Source of the DNA: Anaerocolumna cellulosilytica
GTDB lineage: Bacteria; Bacillota; Clostridia; Lachnospirales; Lachnospiraceae
Direction: 5' to 3'
DNA: 64,000 nucleotides
Assembly: GCF_014218335.1 (NCBI RefSeq)
Contig: NZ_AP023367.1
Location: 807,501-871,500, forward strand
The position numbers and the translations under genes are program-made. The notes below the pieces were generated by a model. That model worked only from the letters and a program-made list of their open reading frames with translations, did not search any database and was not told the origin of the DNA. Positions 18,719 to 27,850 of this stretch are shown piece by piece (the first letter of the stretch is position 1; every line of letters begins with the position of its first letter).

Positions 18719-19627
18719 ATGAAAAAACAGGAATTCAAATCGGGTTTTGTAACTTTAATCGGACGCCCAAATGTAGGTAAGTCTACTTTAATGAATCATC
18801 TGATTGGGCAAAAGATTGCAATTACCTCTGATAAGCCCCAGACAACAAGAAACCGGATACAGACGGTGTATACAGAAGAAAATGGACAGATTATCTTCTT
18901 AGATACACCAGGCATCCACAAAGCAAAAAATAAACTGGGAGAATACATGGTAACAGTTGCAGAGCGTACTGTCAATGAAGTTGATGTAGTGCTATGGCTG
19001 GTAGAACCCTCAACCTTTATTGGTGCAGGAGACCAGTATATAGCAGAACAACTATTAAAAGTCAAAACGCCGGTTATCCTGGTAATTAACAAGGTAGATA
19101 CGGTTAAAAAAGAAGAAATCTTAAAATTCATAGCTGCATATAAAGATATTCATTCTTTTGCGGATATTGTACCGGTATCTGCACTCAAAGGGGAAAATAC
19201 AAAGGCCCTGGTTGATACTATTTTTAAATATCTACCGCAGGGACCTAAATACTTTGATGAAGATACAATAACGGACCAGCCGGAACGTCAGATAGTAGCA
19301 GAATTAATTCGTGAAAAGGCACTTCGCTTATTAAGCGATGAGATACCTCATGGAATTGCGGTAGCTATAGAACGTATGAAGGAGCGTCCGGGCAGTGATT
19401 TAATTGATATTGAAGCAACAATTGTATGTGAGAGAGACTCTCATAAAGGAATTATTATCGGTAAAAAGGGTGATAAATTAAAACGAATCGGTATGATGGC
19501 AAGACAGGAGATGGAAAATCTACTGGATACACGGGTGAATCTTCAGATATGGGTTAAAGTGAAAAAAGATTGGCGGGATAGTGATTTCTTATTGAAAAAT
19601 TACGGTTACAATAAAAATAATCTATAA
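18719..19627 (+). CDS. era: GTPase Era
   Basis: A 302-residue GTPase needed for 30S ribosome maturation, binding 16S rRNA near its 3' end. The G1 loop GRPNVGKST lies near residues 15-23, then G2 (TTRNRI), G3 (DTPGIH), G4 (NKVD) and G5 (SALKG). The C-terminal KH domain contains the GxxG signature in IIIGKKGDKLKRIG. Length is normal. It precedes a YqzL-like small gene and recO, the usual era-recO order in Firmicutes. Confidence 0.97.
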   Translation: MKKQEFKSGFVTLIGRPNVGKSTLMNHLIGQKIAITSDKPQTTRNRIQTVYTEENGQIIFLDTPGIHKAKNKLGEYMVTVAERTVNEVDVVLWLVEPSTFIGAGDQYIAEQLLKVKTPVILVINKVDTVKKEEILKFIAAYKDIHSFADIVPVSALKGENTKALVDTIFKYLPQGPKYFDEDTITDQPERQIVAELIREKALRLLSDEIPHGIAVAIERMKERPGSDLIDIEATIVCERDSHKGIIIGKKGDKLKRIGMMARQEMENLLDTRVNLQIWVKVKKDWRDSDFLLKNYGYNKNNL

Positions 19628-19789
19628 AAAACAGCCCCTGATACTTAATACTGTTTTGTAAAATTAAGAACTGGCAGAATCTTATCAGTTTAGAAATTTT
19701 TGAAATGGGAATGATAGTAAGGTAACATAAAAAACTTTAGGTAATCATTTAGGAATAGGATTGTCGATTATAAGTAAAGGGGGCAAAAT

Positions 19790-19981
19790 ATGAAAAATCA
19801 TGATTCTTGGGAAAAATTTGCTAAAAGTGGAAACATATTTGACTATTTAAGTTACATCGCTTGTACTGTTGAAGATTGCTCACAGCTGTTATCAAGGGAT
19901 AATAAAGAAGGTGGAGAGTGTAATGCTAACGACGGCTGTGATGGGGATGGTTTTGTCGGCCATGCCCATTGGGGACTATGA
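19790..19981 (+). CDS. YqzL-like small protein
   Basis: A 63-residue frame starting at ATG with AAAGGGGG upstream. The first half (SWEKFAKSGNIFDYLSYIA) resembles YqzL, a tiny Firmicutes protein with the pattern W-x-x-F-x-x-(T/S)-G-x-I-x-x-YL that is found next to recO. The C-terminal 20 residues overlap the recO coding region in another frame (19923-19981) and look like an accidental extension. Function of YqzL is unknown. Confidence 0.6.
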   Translation: MKNHDSWEKFAKSGNIFDYLSYIACTVEDCSQLLSRDNKEGGECNANDGCDGDGFVGHAHWGL

Positions 19982-20663
19982 TAAAAGATTAGTTCTCCTG
20001 ACAAAAGAAAAAGGAAAAATAACTACATTTGCAAAAGGCGCTAGAAAACCAAGTAGTGCCTTTTTGGCATGCAGTCAGCCGTTTTCTTTTGGAGAATTCG
20101 TACTGTATGAAGGGCGAAGTTCTTATAATATAATGTCTGTAGAGATAAAAAACTATTTTGAAGAACTGAGAAAAGATATGGAAGGTGCTTACTATGGAAT
20201 GTATTTTTGTGAGTTAACAGATTACTTTGCCCATGAAAATGAAGACGGTACAGAATACCTGAAATTACTTTATCAGTCTTTGCGGGCATTCGGACAAGAA
20301 CAGATTGGTAGGAAATTAATTCGCAGAATTTTTGAGCTTCGGATTCTTGCATTAAACGGAGAAGCACCTCAAGTCTTTCAATGTGTGAAATGTAGAAAAA
20401 CGGAAGATATTTATAATTTTAATAGCAATGCAGGTGGGATGATTTGTACAGAGTGCGGTAAAAATATAGGCAAAGGATTGTTTATATCAGATTCTACCCT
20501 TTATACACTCCAATACATAATCACTTCACCAATAGAGAAGCTGTATACATTTACCGTGACAGAAGCAGTATTACAGGAGCTAATAGAATGCATGGAAGCT
20601 TATACAAGAATATATATTGAGAAGCCTATGAAATCCCTGGAGTTATTAGAAAAACTCTTTTAA
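19923..20663 (+). CDS. recO: DNA repair protein RecO
   Basis: About 246 residues from start 19923 (MLTTAVMGMVLSAMPIGDYDKRL), preceded by GGTGGAG. The N-terminal OB-fold is followed by a helical domain with a zinc site: two CxxC pairs (CVKC and CTEC) in the second half. RecO loads RecA on SSB-coated DNA with RecR in the RecFOR pathway. An upstream in-frame ATG at 19869 exists, but conservation of RecO N-termini favours 19923. It overlaps the end of the YqzL-like gene, suggesting translational coupling. Confidence 0.93.
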   Translation: MLTTAVMGMVLSAMPIGDYDKRLVLLTKEKGKITTFAKGARKPSSAFLACSQPFSFGEFVLYEGRSSYNIMSVEIKNYFEELRKDMEGAYYGMYFCELTDYFAHENEDGTEYLKLLYQSLRAFGQEQIGRKLIRRIFELRILALNGEAPQVFQCVKCRKTEDIYNFNSNAGGMICTECGKNIGKGLFISDSTLYTLQYIITSPIEKLYTFTVTEAVLQELIECMEAYTRIYIEKPMKSLELLEKLF

Positions 20664-20677
20664 GAAGCATTTTTAAG

Positions 20678-20706
20678 TTGAAATATAAGTCTATAAAGGG
20701 TACAAT
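20678..20706 (+). promoter_or_regulatory. Sigma-A promoter before leader RNA copy 2
   Basis: TTGAAA (20678-20683), a 17-bp spacer and TACAAT (20701-20706). Transcription would start near 20713, only about 7 nt before the P1 stem of the structured leader. The lipoprotein gene therefore appears to have its own promoter, and the leader RNA would be the very 5' end of its mRNA. Confidence 0.65.
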
Positions 20707-20719
20707 GGAAAAAAATTAT

Positions 20720-20828
20720 GTTTGAAAGAAAATATTTATATTAGAAAGGAATGCCACTTACAACTTCTTTCAAGCTATTTTTATGTGGCTGTATTACGAA
20801 TTATTGTAATACTATAAGAGGTAACAGA
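20720..20828 (+). ncRNA. Repeated pseudoknotted leader RNA, copy 2 (lipoprotein)
   Basis: P1 is GTTTGAAAGAA (20720-20730) with TTCTTTCAAGC (20765-20775), 11 pairs. Its outermost pairs (G-C, U-G) differ from copies 3 and 4 (G-C, G-C) but still pair. The pseudoknot is GCCAC (20753-20757) with GTGGC (20785-20789). P3 is GTATTAC (20791-20797) with GTAATAC (20806-20812), sequence unlike the other copies yet fully paired. The tail AAGAGGTAACAGA holds the ribosome binding site directly before the start at 20829. Confidence 0.82.
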
Positions 20829-21425
20829 ATGAAAAGATATATATTAAGTATTGTATTAATCCTTAGTATGGTAATGCTGGCTGGCTGCAATAAAAATAAA
20901 GAGATTGTTGCAGAAGATGTAAAAGCCAACACAGTTCTAATTAAAAATGACGGAACAGTACAGGCTGCAACCATAGAAAACTTTGATAAGGAATACTATA
21001 ATTTGGAAGAGCTTACCACTTATATCAATGAGAAGGTTAGCGAGTATAACCAAAAGAATGGAGTGGACTCTGTAGTGTTGGGAGAGTTAAAATTAATTGA
21101 TACCAATGCAGTTTTGATTATGAACTTTAAAAGTCTAGAGCACTATAATTACTTTGCTGAAACAAGTGCAGTAGTTACTTCTACAACCTCTGCAAAGAAT
21201 GGTGAAATAACACTTCCGGACACTTTTTTAAGTGCAAAAGACGGAGCAGCTATATCTGCTGCGGATGCATTAAAAAATGAAAAATATAAAGTATTATCTA
21301 TTAAAGAAAATACGGAAGTATTGGTAGACGGTACTATAAAATACTACACCAATGGTAGATTAAATGGTAAGTCTAAAATTCAGACAAGTACTGAAGGTGA
21401 CACCATAGTAGTATATAAGCCGTAA
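20829..21425 (+). CDS. Lipoprotein of unknown function
   Basis: A 198-residue protein with a lipoprotein signal peptide (MKRYILSIVLILSMVMLAGC; lipobox LAGC, Cys20). The mature part is soluble alpha/beta-looking, with no family I recognise; short motifs include VLIKNDGTVQAATIENFDKEYY and a C-terminal DGTIKYYTNGRL. It would be anchored on the outer face of the membrane. Start 20829 has GAGGT 7 nt upstream; an earlier ATG at 20751 is inside the structured leader and would add residues before the signal peptide. It sits between recO and glyS but has its own promoter. Confidence 0.8.
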   Translation: MKRYILSIVLILSMVMLAGCNKNKEIVAEDVKANTVLIKNDGTVQAATIENFDKEYYNLEELTTYINEKVSEYNQKNGVDSVVLGELKLIDTNAVLIMNFKSLEHYNYFAETSAVVTSTTSAKNGEITLPDTFLSAKDGAAISAADALKNEKYKVLSIKENTEVLVDGTIKYYTNGRLNGKSKIQTSTEGDTIVVYKP

Positions 21426-21456
21426 TTAATCAATCTCTTGCGTTTCTTAAAACTTA

Positions 21457-21486
21457 TTGAAAATAGTTCTAAGGTTAGGTTATACT
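21457..21486 (+). promoter_or_regulatory. Sigma-A promoter before leader RNA copy 3 (glyS)
   Basis: TTGAAA (21457-21462), an 18-bp spacer and TATACT (21481-21486). Transcription would begin near 21493, about 20 nt before the P1 stem. It shows glyS is transcribed separately from the lipoprotein gene, with the structured RNA at the 5' end of the mRNA. Confidence 0.65.
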
Positions 21487-21513
21487 CGTAAGCGATTATT
21501 ATATTTAATAAAG

Positions 21514-21621
21514 AGGTTGAAAGAAAATATAGAAAGAGAAAGGATGCCACTTAAATTCTTTCAACCTGATTTAGTGGCAGTAGCACTTTTATTAAGAGAA
21601 GTGCTGAAAGTGGTGTAAGTA
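21514..21621 (+). ncRNA. Repeated pseudoknotted leader RNA, copy 3 (glyS)
   Basis: P1 is GGTTGAAAGAA (21515-21525) with TTCTTTCAACC (21556-21566), 11 perfect pairs. The pseudoknot is GCCAC (21546-21550) with GTGGC (21574-21578), extendable by flanking U-A pairs. P3 is AGCACTT (21582-21588) with AAGTGCT (21599-21605). The tail GAAAGTGGTGTAAGTA ends at the glyS start. The tail's AAGTGG is also complementary to CCACTT in the P1 loop, giving an alternative 6-bp pairing that would cover the ribosome binding site. Confidence 0.85.
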
Positions 21622-23010
21622 ATGGAAAAGACAATGGAAAAAATTGTTGCCTTAGCCAAGGCAAGAGGATTTGTTTACCCGGGTTCTGAAATATATGGTG
21701 GATTGGCAAATACCTGGGATTATGGTAATCTTGGTGTAGAATTAAAAAATAATGTAAAGAAGGCCTGGTGGTTAAAATTTATTCAGCAGAATCCTTATAA
21801 TGTAGGAGTAGATTGTGCAATTCTTATGAATCCTCAGACATGGGTTGCTTCCGGCCATCTTGGCAGCTTTTCAGACCCCTTAATGGACTGTAAAGAATGT
21901 CACGAAAGATTTCGTGCAGATAAATTGATTGAGGATTATGCACAGGAACATAATATAACCTTTGAGGGTTCTGTAGATGCCTGGTCTCATGAAGAGATGG
22001 CAAGATACATTGACGAACATACTATTGATTGCCCAACTTGCGGAAAACATAACTTTACAGATATTCGCCAGTTTAACTTAATGTTTAAAACTTTTCAGGG
22101 TGTAACAGAGGATGCAAAGAATGTTGTTTACTTGCGACCAGAGACAGCGCAGGGAATCTTTGTTAACTTTAAAAATGTACAGAGAACTTCCAGAAAAAAA
22201 ATACCATTTGGAATCGGACAGGTTGGTAAATCCTTCCGTAACGAGATAACTCCCGGTAATTTTACATTTAGAACCAGAGAATTTGAACAAATGGAATTAG
22301 AATTTTTCTGTGAACCGGATACAGATTTGGAGTGGTTTGCATATTGGAAACAATTCTGTATTGACTGGCTACAAAATCTTGGTATAAATGAAGATGAAAT
22401 GAGAGTACGTGACCATGATGCAGCAGAACTTTCATTCTATAGTAAAGCAACTACCGATATTGAATTCTTATTCCCATTTGGATGGGGTGAATTATGGGGA
22501 ATTGCTGATAGAACAGATTATGACTTAACGCAGCATCAGAATGTGTCTAAAGAAGATTTAGGATACTTTGACGATGAGAAAAAGATAAAATATATTCCTT
22601 ATGTAATCGAACCATCCTTAGGCGCTGACAGGGTGACATTGGCATTCCTTTGCAGTGCATATGATGAAGAAGATTTAGGGGAGGGGGATGTACGTACGGT
22701 ACTACATTTCCATCCGGCATTAGCACCTGTAAAGATTGGTGTATTACCGTTGTCTAAAAAACTTTCCGAAGGTGCAGAAAAAATCTTTATGGATCTGAGC
22801 AAAACTTATAACTGTGAATTCGATGATAGAGGTAATATCGGAAAGAGATACCGCAGACAGGATGAAATCGGAACTCCTTTCTGTATTACTTATGATTTTG
22901 AGTCTGAGACAGATGAGTCTGTAACAGTTCGTGACCGAGATACTATGCAACAGGAACGAATAAAAATTGCAGATTTAAAGAATTATTTTGAGAAAAAGTT
23001 TGATTTCTAA
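21622..23010 (+). CDS. glyS: Glycine--tRNA ligase (single-chain, dimeric type)
   Basis: A 462-residue class II aminoacyl-tRNA synthetase of the alpha2 type (sometimes called glyQS). It starts [35 protein letters not shown], with class II motif 1 after it. A zinc-ribbon-like insertion has CKECHERF and CPTCGKHN. Motif 2 is visible as [13 protein letters not shown] and [14 protein letters not shown], and motif 3 as [12 protein letters not shown]. The C-terminal anticodon-binding domain ends with the [10 protein letters not shown] segment. Length is normal for Firmicutes. No T-box can be found; the repeated pseudoknot leader takes that place. Confidence 0.97.
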   Translation: MEKTMEKIVALAKARGFVYPGSEIYGGLANTWDYGNLGVELKNNVKKAWWLKFIQQNPYNVGVDCAILMNPQTWVASGHLGSFSDPLMDCKECHERFRADKLIEDYAQEHNITFEGSVDAWSHEEMARYIDEHTIDCPTCGKHNFTDIRQFNLMFKTFQGVTEDAKNVVYLRPETAQGIFVNFKNVQRTSRKKIPFGIGQVGKSFRNEITPGNFTFRTREFEQMELEFFCEPDTDLEWFAYWKQFCIDWLQNLGINEDEMRVRDHDAAELSFYSKATTDIEFLFPFGWGELWGIADRTDYDLTQHQNVSKEDLGYFDDEKKIKYIPYVIEPSLGADRVTLAFLCSAYDEEDLGEGDVRTVLHFHPALAPVKIGVLPLSKKLSEGAEKIFMDLSKTYNCEFDDRGNIGKRYRRQDEIGTPFCITYDFESETDESVTVRDRDTMQQERIKIADLKNYFEKKFDF

Positions 23011-23021
23011 TTAACTGGATG

Positions 23022-23062
23022 GTGGCATATGCATGTTATTTACGTGTATATGCCACTTTTTT
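23022..23062 (+). terminator. Intrinsic terminator after glyS
   Basis: GTGGCATAT (23022-23030) pairs with ATATGCCAC (23048-23056), followed by TTTTTT. The remaining region to 23292 holds the ppdK promoter: TATAAT in GGTATAATG near 23227-23235. Confidence 0.9.
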
Positions 23063-23292
23063 GTGTATTTTTTGATTGTCGAAAATTCTATATTATTGAC
23101 AAAAAAGTAAGAAAAAATACTCGAAAAATGAAGAAAATGTAGAAGCGGATAGAAAATATTGGTTTAATAATGATAAAATACATTAATAATATAGAAAAAT
23201 ATATTTCCTAATTTGGGCAAGTTATGGTATAATGTTAAATGGTGACAGGAAAAGTCAAAAATATGAATTTATTTTAGGAGGTAATTACTAAA

Positions 23293-25914
23293 ATGGCAAA
23301 ATGGGTATATTTGTTCAAGGAAGGCAAAGCAGATATGAAAAACCTGCTTGGTGGTAAAGGTGCTAACTTAGCCGAAATGACTAATTTAGGCCTCCCGATT
23401 CCTCAAGGTTTTACCGTGACTACGGAAGCTTGTACTGACTACTATAATAGTGGTAAAAAAATTACTGATGAAATCAGAGGACAAATCTTTGATGCCTTAA
23501 AGGTTTTGGAAGAACAACAGGGCAAAAAATTCGGAGATACAGAAAATCCTTTATTGGTATCTGTACGTTCCGGGGCTAGAGCATCCATGCCGGGTATGAT
23601 GGATACAATCTTAAATTTAGGCTTAACAGATGCCGCAGTTGAAGGTTTTGCTAAGAAAACAGGAAATCCTAGATTTGCTTATGATTCTTACAGAAGATTT
23701 ATTCAGATGTTCTCTGACGTTGTTATGGAAATCAGTAAAGCAAAGTTTGAAAGAGTACTTGATGAAATCAAGGAAAAGAAAGGTGTTCACTTTGACACTG
23801 AATTAACTGCTGATGATTTGAAAGAAGTTATTACAGAATTCAAAGCTTTATACAAACAGGAAAAGGGTACAGATTTTCCTCAGGAGCCTACAGAACAGTT
23901 AATTGAAGCTGTTACGGCGGTATTTAGATCCTGGGATAACCCTCGTGCAATTTACTATAGAAGAATGAACGATATTCCTGGTGATTGGGGTACAGCAGTT
24001 AACGTTCAGGCAATGGTTTTTGGTAACATGGGAGATACCTCTGGTACAGGTGTTGCCTTTACCCGTAATCCATCTACCGGTGAGGCAAAAATTTATGGTG
24101 AATACTTAATCAACGCCCAAGGTGAGGACGTGGTTGCAGGTATTAGAACACCTCTGCCTATCTCAAAATTGGAAGAAGATATGCCGGAAGTTTATCAGGA
24201 ATTTATGAGAATTGCGAACCTTCTGGAAAATCACTATAAAGATATGCAGGACATGGAATTTACGATTGAAGATAAAAAGCTTTACTTCTTACAAACTCGT
24301 AACGGTAAGAGAACAGCTCCGGCTGCTCTTCAAATTGCTTGCGATTTAGTTGATGAAGGAAAGATTACAAAAGAAGATGCTATCAAGAGAATTGAAGCAA
24401 AATCCTTAGATCAGTTATTACATCCAGGTTTTGATATAAAAGCTTTAGAAGCAGCTAAACCTGTTGGTAAAGCTCTTCCTGCTTCTCCTGGTGCAGCAGC
24501 AGGTAAGGTATACTTTACAGCAGATGATGCAAAAAATAATCATGAAAAAGGCGAAAGAGTTATTCTGGTTCGTCTTGAAACTTCGCCCGAAGATATTGAA
24601 GGTATGCATGCGGCAGAAGGTATCTTAACAGTTCGCGGCGGTATGACTTCTCATGCAGCAGTAGTTGCCCGTGGTATGGGAACTGCCTGCGTATCTGGCT
24701 GCGGTGAAATCAACATAGATGAAGAAGCAAAATACTTTATGATTGCTGGACAAACTGTAAAAGAAGGGGATTATATCTCTCTTGATGGTTCAACCGGTAA
24801 TATTTACATAGGAGATATTCCTACTGTGGAAGCAGCTATCAGCGGTAACTTCGACAGAATTATGACATGGGCTGATGAAATCAGAACTTTAAAGGTAAGA
24901 ACAAATGCAGATACTCCTGCAGATGCTGCAAACGCTGTAAAATTCGGTGCAGAAGGTATTGGTCTTTGCCGTACGGAGCATATGTTCTTTGAAGCAGACA
25001 GAATACCAAAAATCAGAAAAATGATTCTTTCTAAAACAGTTGAAGCAAGAGAAGCAGCTCTGAATGAATTGATACCTTTCCAGAAAGCTGACTTTAAGGG
25101 CTTATATGAAGTAATGGAAGGAAGACCGGTAACCATTCGTTTCTTAGATCCTCCGTTACATGAATTTGTGCCTACAGAAGAGGAAGATATTGCAGCGCTT
25201 GCAAAAGACATGGGTCTTTCGGTTGAGGAAGTAAAAGTCACTTGTGATTCTTTACATGAATTCAACCCTATGATGGGACATAGAGGCTGCCGTCTTGCTG
25301 TTACATATCCAGAAATCGCCAGAATGCAGACAAGAGCAGTTATGGAAGCTGCAATTGAAGTGAAACAAGAAAAAGGGTTTGACATTGTACCTGAAATCAT
25401 GATTCCTTTAGTTGGAGAAAAAAGAGAGTTAAAATATGTGAAAGATATTGTTGTTGAAACAGCTGAAAAAGTAAAAGCGGAAAAAGGTGTTGATATCGAA
25501 TACCACATTGGTACTATGATTGAAATTCCTCGTGCAGCGTTACTTGCCAACGAAATTGCGGAAGAAGCAGAGTTCTTCTCTTTTGGTACAAATGATTTAA
25601 CACAGATGACATTTGGTTTCTCACGTGATGATGCCGGTAAGTTCTTAGATTCCTATTACACTACTAAAATTTATGAGTCTGATCCATTCGCAAGACTGGA
25701 TGTAGACGGTGTTGGACAGTTAGTTCAGATGGCTGCTGAAAAAGGACGTGCTACTAAAGCAAATCTTAAGCTTGGAATTTGTGGTGAGCATGGTGGAGAT
25801 CCTTCAACAGTCGACTTCTGCCATAGAGTAGGGTTAAATTATGTATCCTGTTCACCTTTCCGTGTACCTATCGCAAGACTTGCAGCAGCACAGGCTGTAT
25901 TGTCAAACAAGTAA
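23293..25914 (+). CDS. ppdK: Pyruvate, phosphate dikinase
   Basis: An 873-residue enzyme converting pyruvate, ATP and phosphate to phosphoenolpyruvate, AMP and pyrophosphate, reversibly; in anaerobic clostridia it often works in glycolysis. The N-terminal ATP-grasp domain begins LLGGKGANLAEMTNLGLPIP. The central swivelling domain has the phospho-histidine motif GGMTSHAAVVARGMGTACVSG near residue 455. The C-terminal PEP/pyruvate barrel has GLCRTEHMF, MMGHRGCRL and SFGTNDLTQMTFGFSRDD. Full length. AGGAGG lies upstream of the start. A terminator ends it as a single gene. Confidence 0.98.
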   Translation: MAKWVYLFKEGKADMKNLLGGKGANLAEMTNLGLPIPQGFTVTTEACTDYYNSGKKITDEIRGQIFDALKVLEEQQGKKFGDTENPLLVSVRSGARASMPGMMDTILNLGLTDAAVEGFAKKTGNPRFAYDSYRRFIQMFSDVVMEISKAKFERVLDEIKEKKGVHFDTELTADDLKEVITEFKALYKQEKGTDFPQEPTEQLIEAVTAVFRSWDNPRAIYYRRMNDIPGDWGTAVNVQAMVFGNMGDTSGTGVAFTRNPSTGEAKIYGEYLINAQGEDVVAGIRTPLPISKLEEDMPEVYQEFMRIANLLENHYKDMQDMEFTIEDKKLYFLQTRNGKRTAPAALQIACDLVDEGKITKEDAIKRIEAKSLDQLLHPGFDIKALEAAKPVGKALPASPGAAAGKVYFTADDAKNNHEKGERVILVRLETSPEDIEGMHAAEGILTVRGGMTSHAAVVARGMGTACVSGCGEINIDEEAKYFMIAGQTVKEGDYISLDGSTGNIYIGDIPTVEAAISGNFDRIMTWADEIRTLKVRTNADTPADAANAVKFGAEGIGLCRTEHMFFEADRIPKIRKMILSKTVEAREAALNELIPFQKADFKGLYEVMEGRPVTIRFLDPPLHEFVPTEEEDIAALAKDMGLSVEEVKVTCDSLHEFNPMMGHRGCRLAVTYPEIARMQTRAVMEAAIEVKQEKGFDIVPEIMIPLVGEKRELKYVKDIVVETAEKVKAEKGVDIEYHIGTMIEIPRAALLANEIAEEAEFFSFGTNDLTQMTFGFSRDDAGKFLDSYYTTKIYESDPFARLDVDGVGQLVQMAAEKGRATKANLKLGICGEHGGDPSTVDFCHRVGLNYVSCSPFRVPIARLAAAQAVLSNK

Positions 25915-25971
25915 AAATCAATTATAATATTAGCACCTGATGGTGTGAATGGAATATGAGATAATCAGAAT

Positions 25972-26013
25972 CCCCATATTAGTTATTGGAAAATACTAAA
26001 TATGGGGTTTTTT
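25972..26013 (+). terminator. Intrinsic terminator after ppdK
   Basis: CCCCATATTAGT (25972-25983) pairs with ACTAAATATGGGG (25995-26007), followed by TTTTTT. A strong terminator for ppdK, just before the insertion sequence. Confidence 0.92.
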
Positions 26014-26083
26014 GAGAGCATATCAAATAACAAATATGTATATATCGACACCCTAAAAGGGGCTGTAAAATAAGTCCTTAATT

Positions 26084-26134
26084 AAGAATCGCCAGTTCCG
26101 ACAGATGCCGGTTCTGGTGATTCTTCTTTTTTTT
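26084..26134 (+). terminator. Hairpin with T tract inside the IS left end
   Basis: AAGAATCGCCAG (26084-26095) pairs with CTGGTGATTCTT (26114-26125), then C and a run of nine T. On the + strand it would stop transcription entering from ppdK and so limit antisense RNA against the transposase. Confidence 0.75.
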
Positions 26135-26213
26135 ATTTATTTTTTATGATTATGATTGATTTTTCCATAAAAAAGCGTGCACTTAATAAAGCTGTGAGTA
26201 TAGTTCTTGGATT

Positions 26214-27800
26214 TTAAGCAGCCAACTTGTTTCTCTGTTTTTTATTATGATATTTATAAAGATTAAAACCACAAGAAATCAGTGTGAGTTCAAGAATTGC
26301 GTTTTTCTCACCTCTTCGAAATAATCTTTTGTAGGATTTATTCCATTTTAAAATACCAAAGGTTCCTTCCGCTTGAATACTACGATTCATTCTCAACAGT
26401 GCGCCATGTATTGATTCAAGATTTGTCATTACCTCTTGATGTATTGATGTTAATTCCTGATTCATTCGAATAGTTCTATTTTTGCTTGCCTTAGGACAAC
26501 AATCGTTTTTAAACTGGCAGCCTTCACATGATTTGCATTCATAGATTTCTTCGGTTCTGCTGTATTTGTTTTTATAGACATGTTGTTTGCTTTTAAAGTG
26601 AAAAGTCTTTCCATTTGGGCATATTAAATTTCCATTCTCGTCTCTTTTAAAGTTGACTGCGCGATATGGATTTTCATGATACTTCTTATCGGATGTTTCT
26701 TTTTTGAACATGGTAAATTTCATATATTTTTCCATCCCATGCTCTTCACAGTAAAGATAGTTATTATAGGAACCATAGCCTGCATCTGCAACTGGATACT
26801 TTGGATAATGACCATAGATTTCATTGAATTTTTCCATCAAAGGAACAAAGCATTCCATATCTGATGCATATGGTTTTACATCAACTACCGCTATATATTC
26901 ATCACAGACAGCGGTCTGTAGATTGTACGCTGGGAGAAGCTGATCATTCCCCATATAATCCCGTTTTATGCGCATAAAAGTGGCATCGTGATCGGTTTTG
27001 GAATAACTGTTTCTTTCATCGCCACAAACTTCTATATGATGTGCATATGTCTTTAATCGTTCTAGATACCCCTCTAATTCCTGATATTGTTTTTGCGGAA
27101 GGCTTTTTCTATGACCACAACCAGATACAAACGTGGATTCCACCAGATTTGTTGCATTCTTGTACATTTCCAAGAGTTCAGATACATATTCGACAGCATA
27201 CTCATCTCTCTTATCAAGTTTTACACCGAAATATCCTAATACTTCCTGGTTCATTGCATCAATTAGCGTGGATATCTTTTCATAAACCTTTCCTCGGTTT
27301 TTTGTACAAGACTTTTTCCATACCCAGGTATATCGGTTGGCATTCGCTTCCATTTTTGTTCCATCTATGTAAGTATGCTCCAGGTCCACATGCTCCTTTT
27401 CAAAAATGTAACTGTTTAAGTCAATAAAAATCTGTTCTATGGAATCTGTTAGTTCATTGCGTATAAGATTGCCAAAGGTCGCAAAAGAAGGAGCCTTCAT
27501 CTCATCAAGAAGATACAGGTATCGTATATCATTCCTACAGAGTTTTTCTATTTCACGCAGAGAACTAATTCCGTGCTCCATGAAGGCAAAGAGTATCACT
27601 TTAAGGAGTTTCTGTTCATCACATCTTGGACGACCTGTTCTGTAGCCTTTCTCTACAAAATATTTTGATAGGTCGATGTGATCCATCACCTCACAGAACG
27701 TGTATACTGGATCAGATATATTAATTAATTTTTCGATTTCCAATGGTAATTTCAGCTGACGTACTGTATAATTATCATTGGTGTTTTTATTTATTTGCAT
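26214..27800 (-). CDS. IS1182-family transposase
   Basis: A 528-residue DDE transposase. The N-terminal DUF772 domain (GRPRCDEQKLLKVILFAF, then SSLREIEKLCRNDIRYLYL) is followed by a DDE core: IDGTKMEAN (first D), an ADAGYGS segment (second D), and a C-terminal DDE_Tnp_1_6 zinc-like cysteine cluster (CKSCEGCQFKNDCCPKA) leading to AEGTFGILK (the E). The frame is intact, so the element may be active. It starts 79 nt inside the right end. Confidence 0.93.
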   Translation of the reverse strand: MQINKNTNDNYTVRQLKLPLEIEKLINISDPVYTFCEVMDHIDLSKYFVEKGYRTGRPRCDEQKLLKVILFAFMEHGISSLREIEKLCRNDIRYLYLLDEMKAPSFATFGNLIRNELTDSIEQIFIDLNSYIFEKEHVDLEHTYIDGTKMEANANRYTWVWKKSCTKNRGKVYEKISTLIDAMNQEVLGYFGVKLDKRDEYAVEYVSELLEMYKNATNLVESTFVSGCGHRKSLPQKQYQELEGYLERLKTYAHHIEVCGDERNSYSKTDHDATFMRIKRDYMGNDQLLPAYNLQTAVCDEYIAVVDVKPYASDMECFVPLMEKFNEIYGHYPKYPVADAGYGSYNNYLYCEEHGMEKYMKFTMFKKETSDKKYHENPYRAVNFKRDENGNLICPNGKTFHFKSKQHVYKNKYSRTEEIYECKSCEGCQFKNDCCPKASKNRTIRMNQELTSIHQEVMTNLESIHGALLRMNRSIQAEGTFGILKWNKSYKRLFRRGEKNAILELTLISCGFNLYKYHNKKQRNKLAA

Positions 27801-27814
27801 AATTAATTATACCA

Positions 27815-27850
27815 AAAAATCGCTGAAGTCTCATGACCTCAGCGATTTTT
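27815..27850. terminator. Hairpin at IS right end, upstream of the transposase
   Basis: AAAAATCGCTGA (27815-27826) and TCAGCGATTTTT (27839-27850) form a 12-bp stem. Located between the inverted repeat and the transposase start, it probably shields the transposase gene from outside transcription. Confidence 0.65.

Noticed and set aside
21514-21621. HDV-like ribozyme reading of the repeated leader
   Set aside because: HDV-type folds need a hairpin between the P1 3' strand and the P2 3' strand. Here the extra hairpin comes after the second pseudoknot strand and no conserved cleavage site is seen.
24804-25550. 248-codon antisense frame within ppdK
   Set aside because: Shadow frame of a strongly conserved gene; Ser/Ala-rich and without a plausible start.
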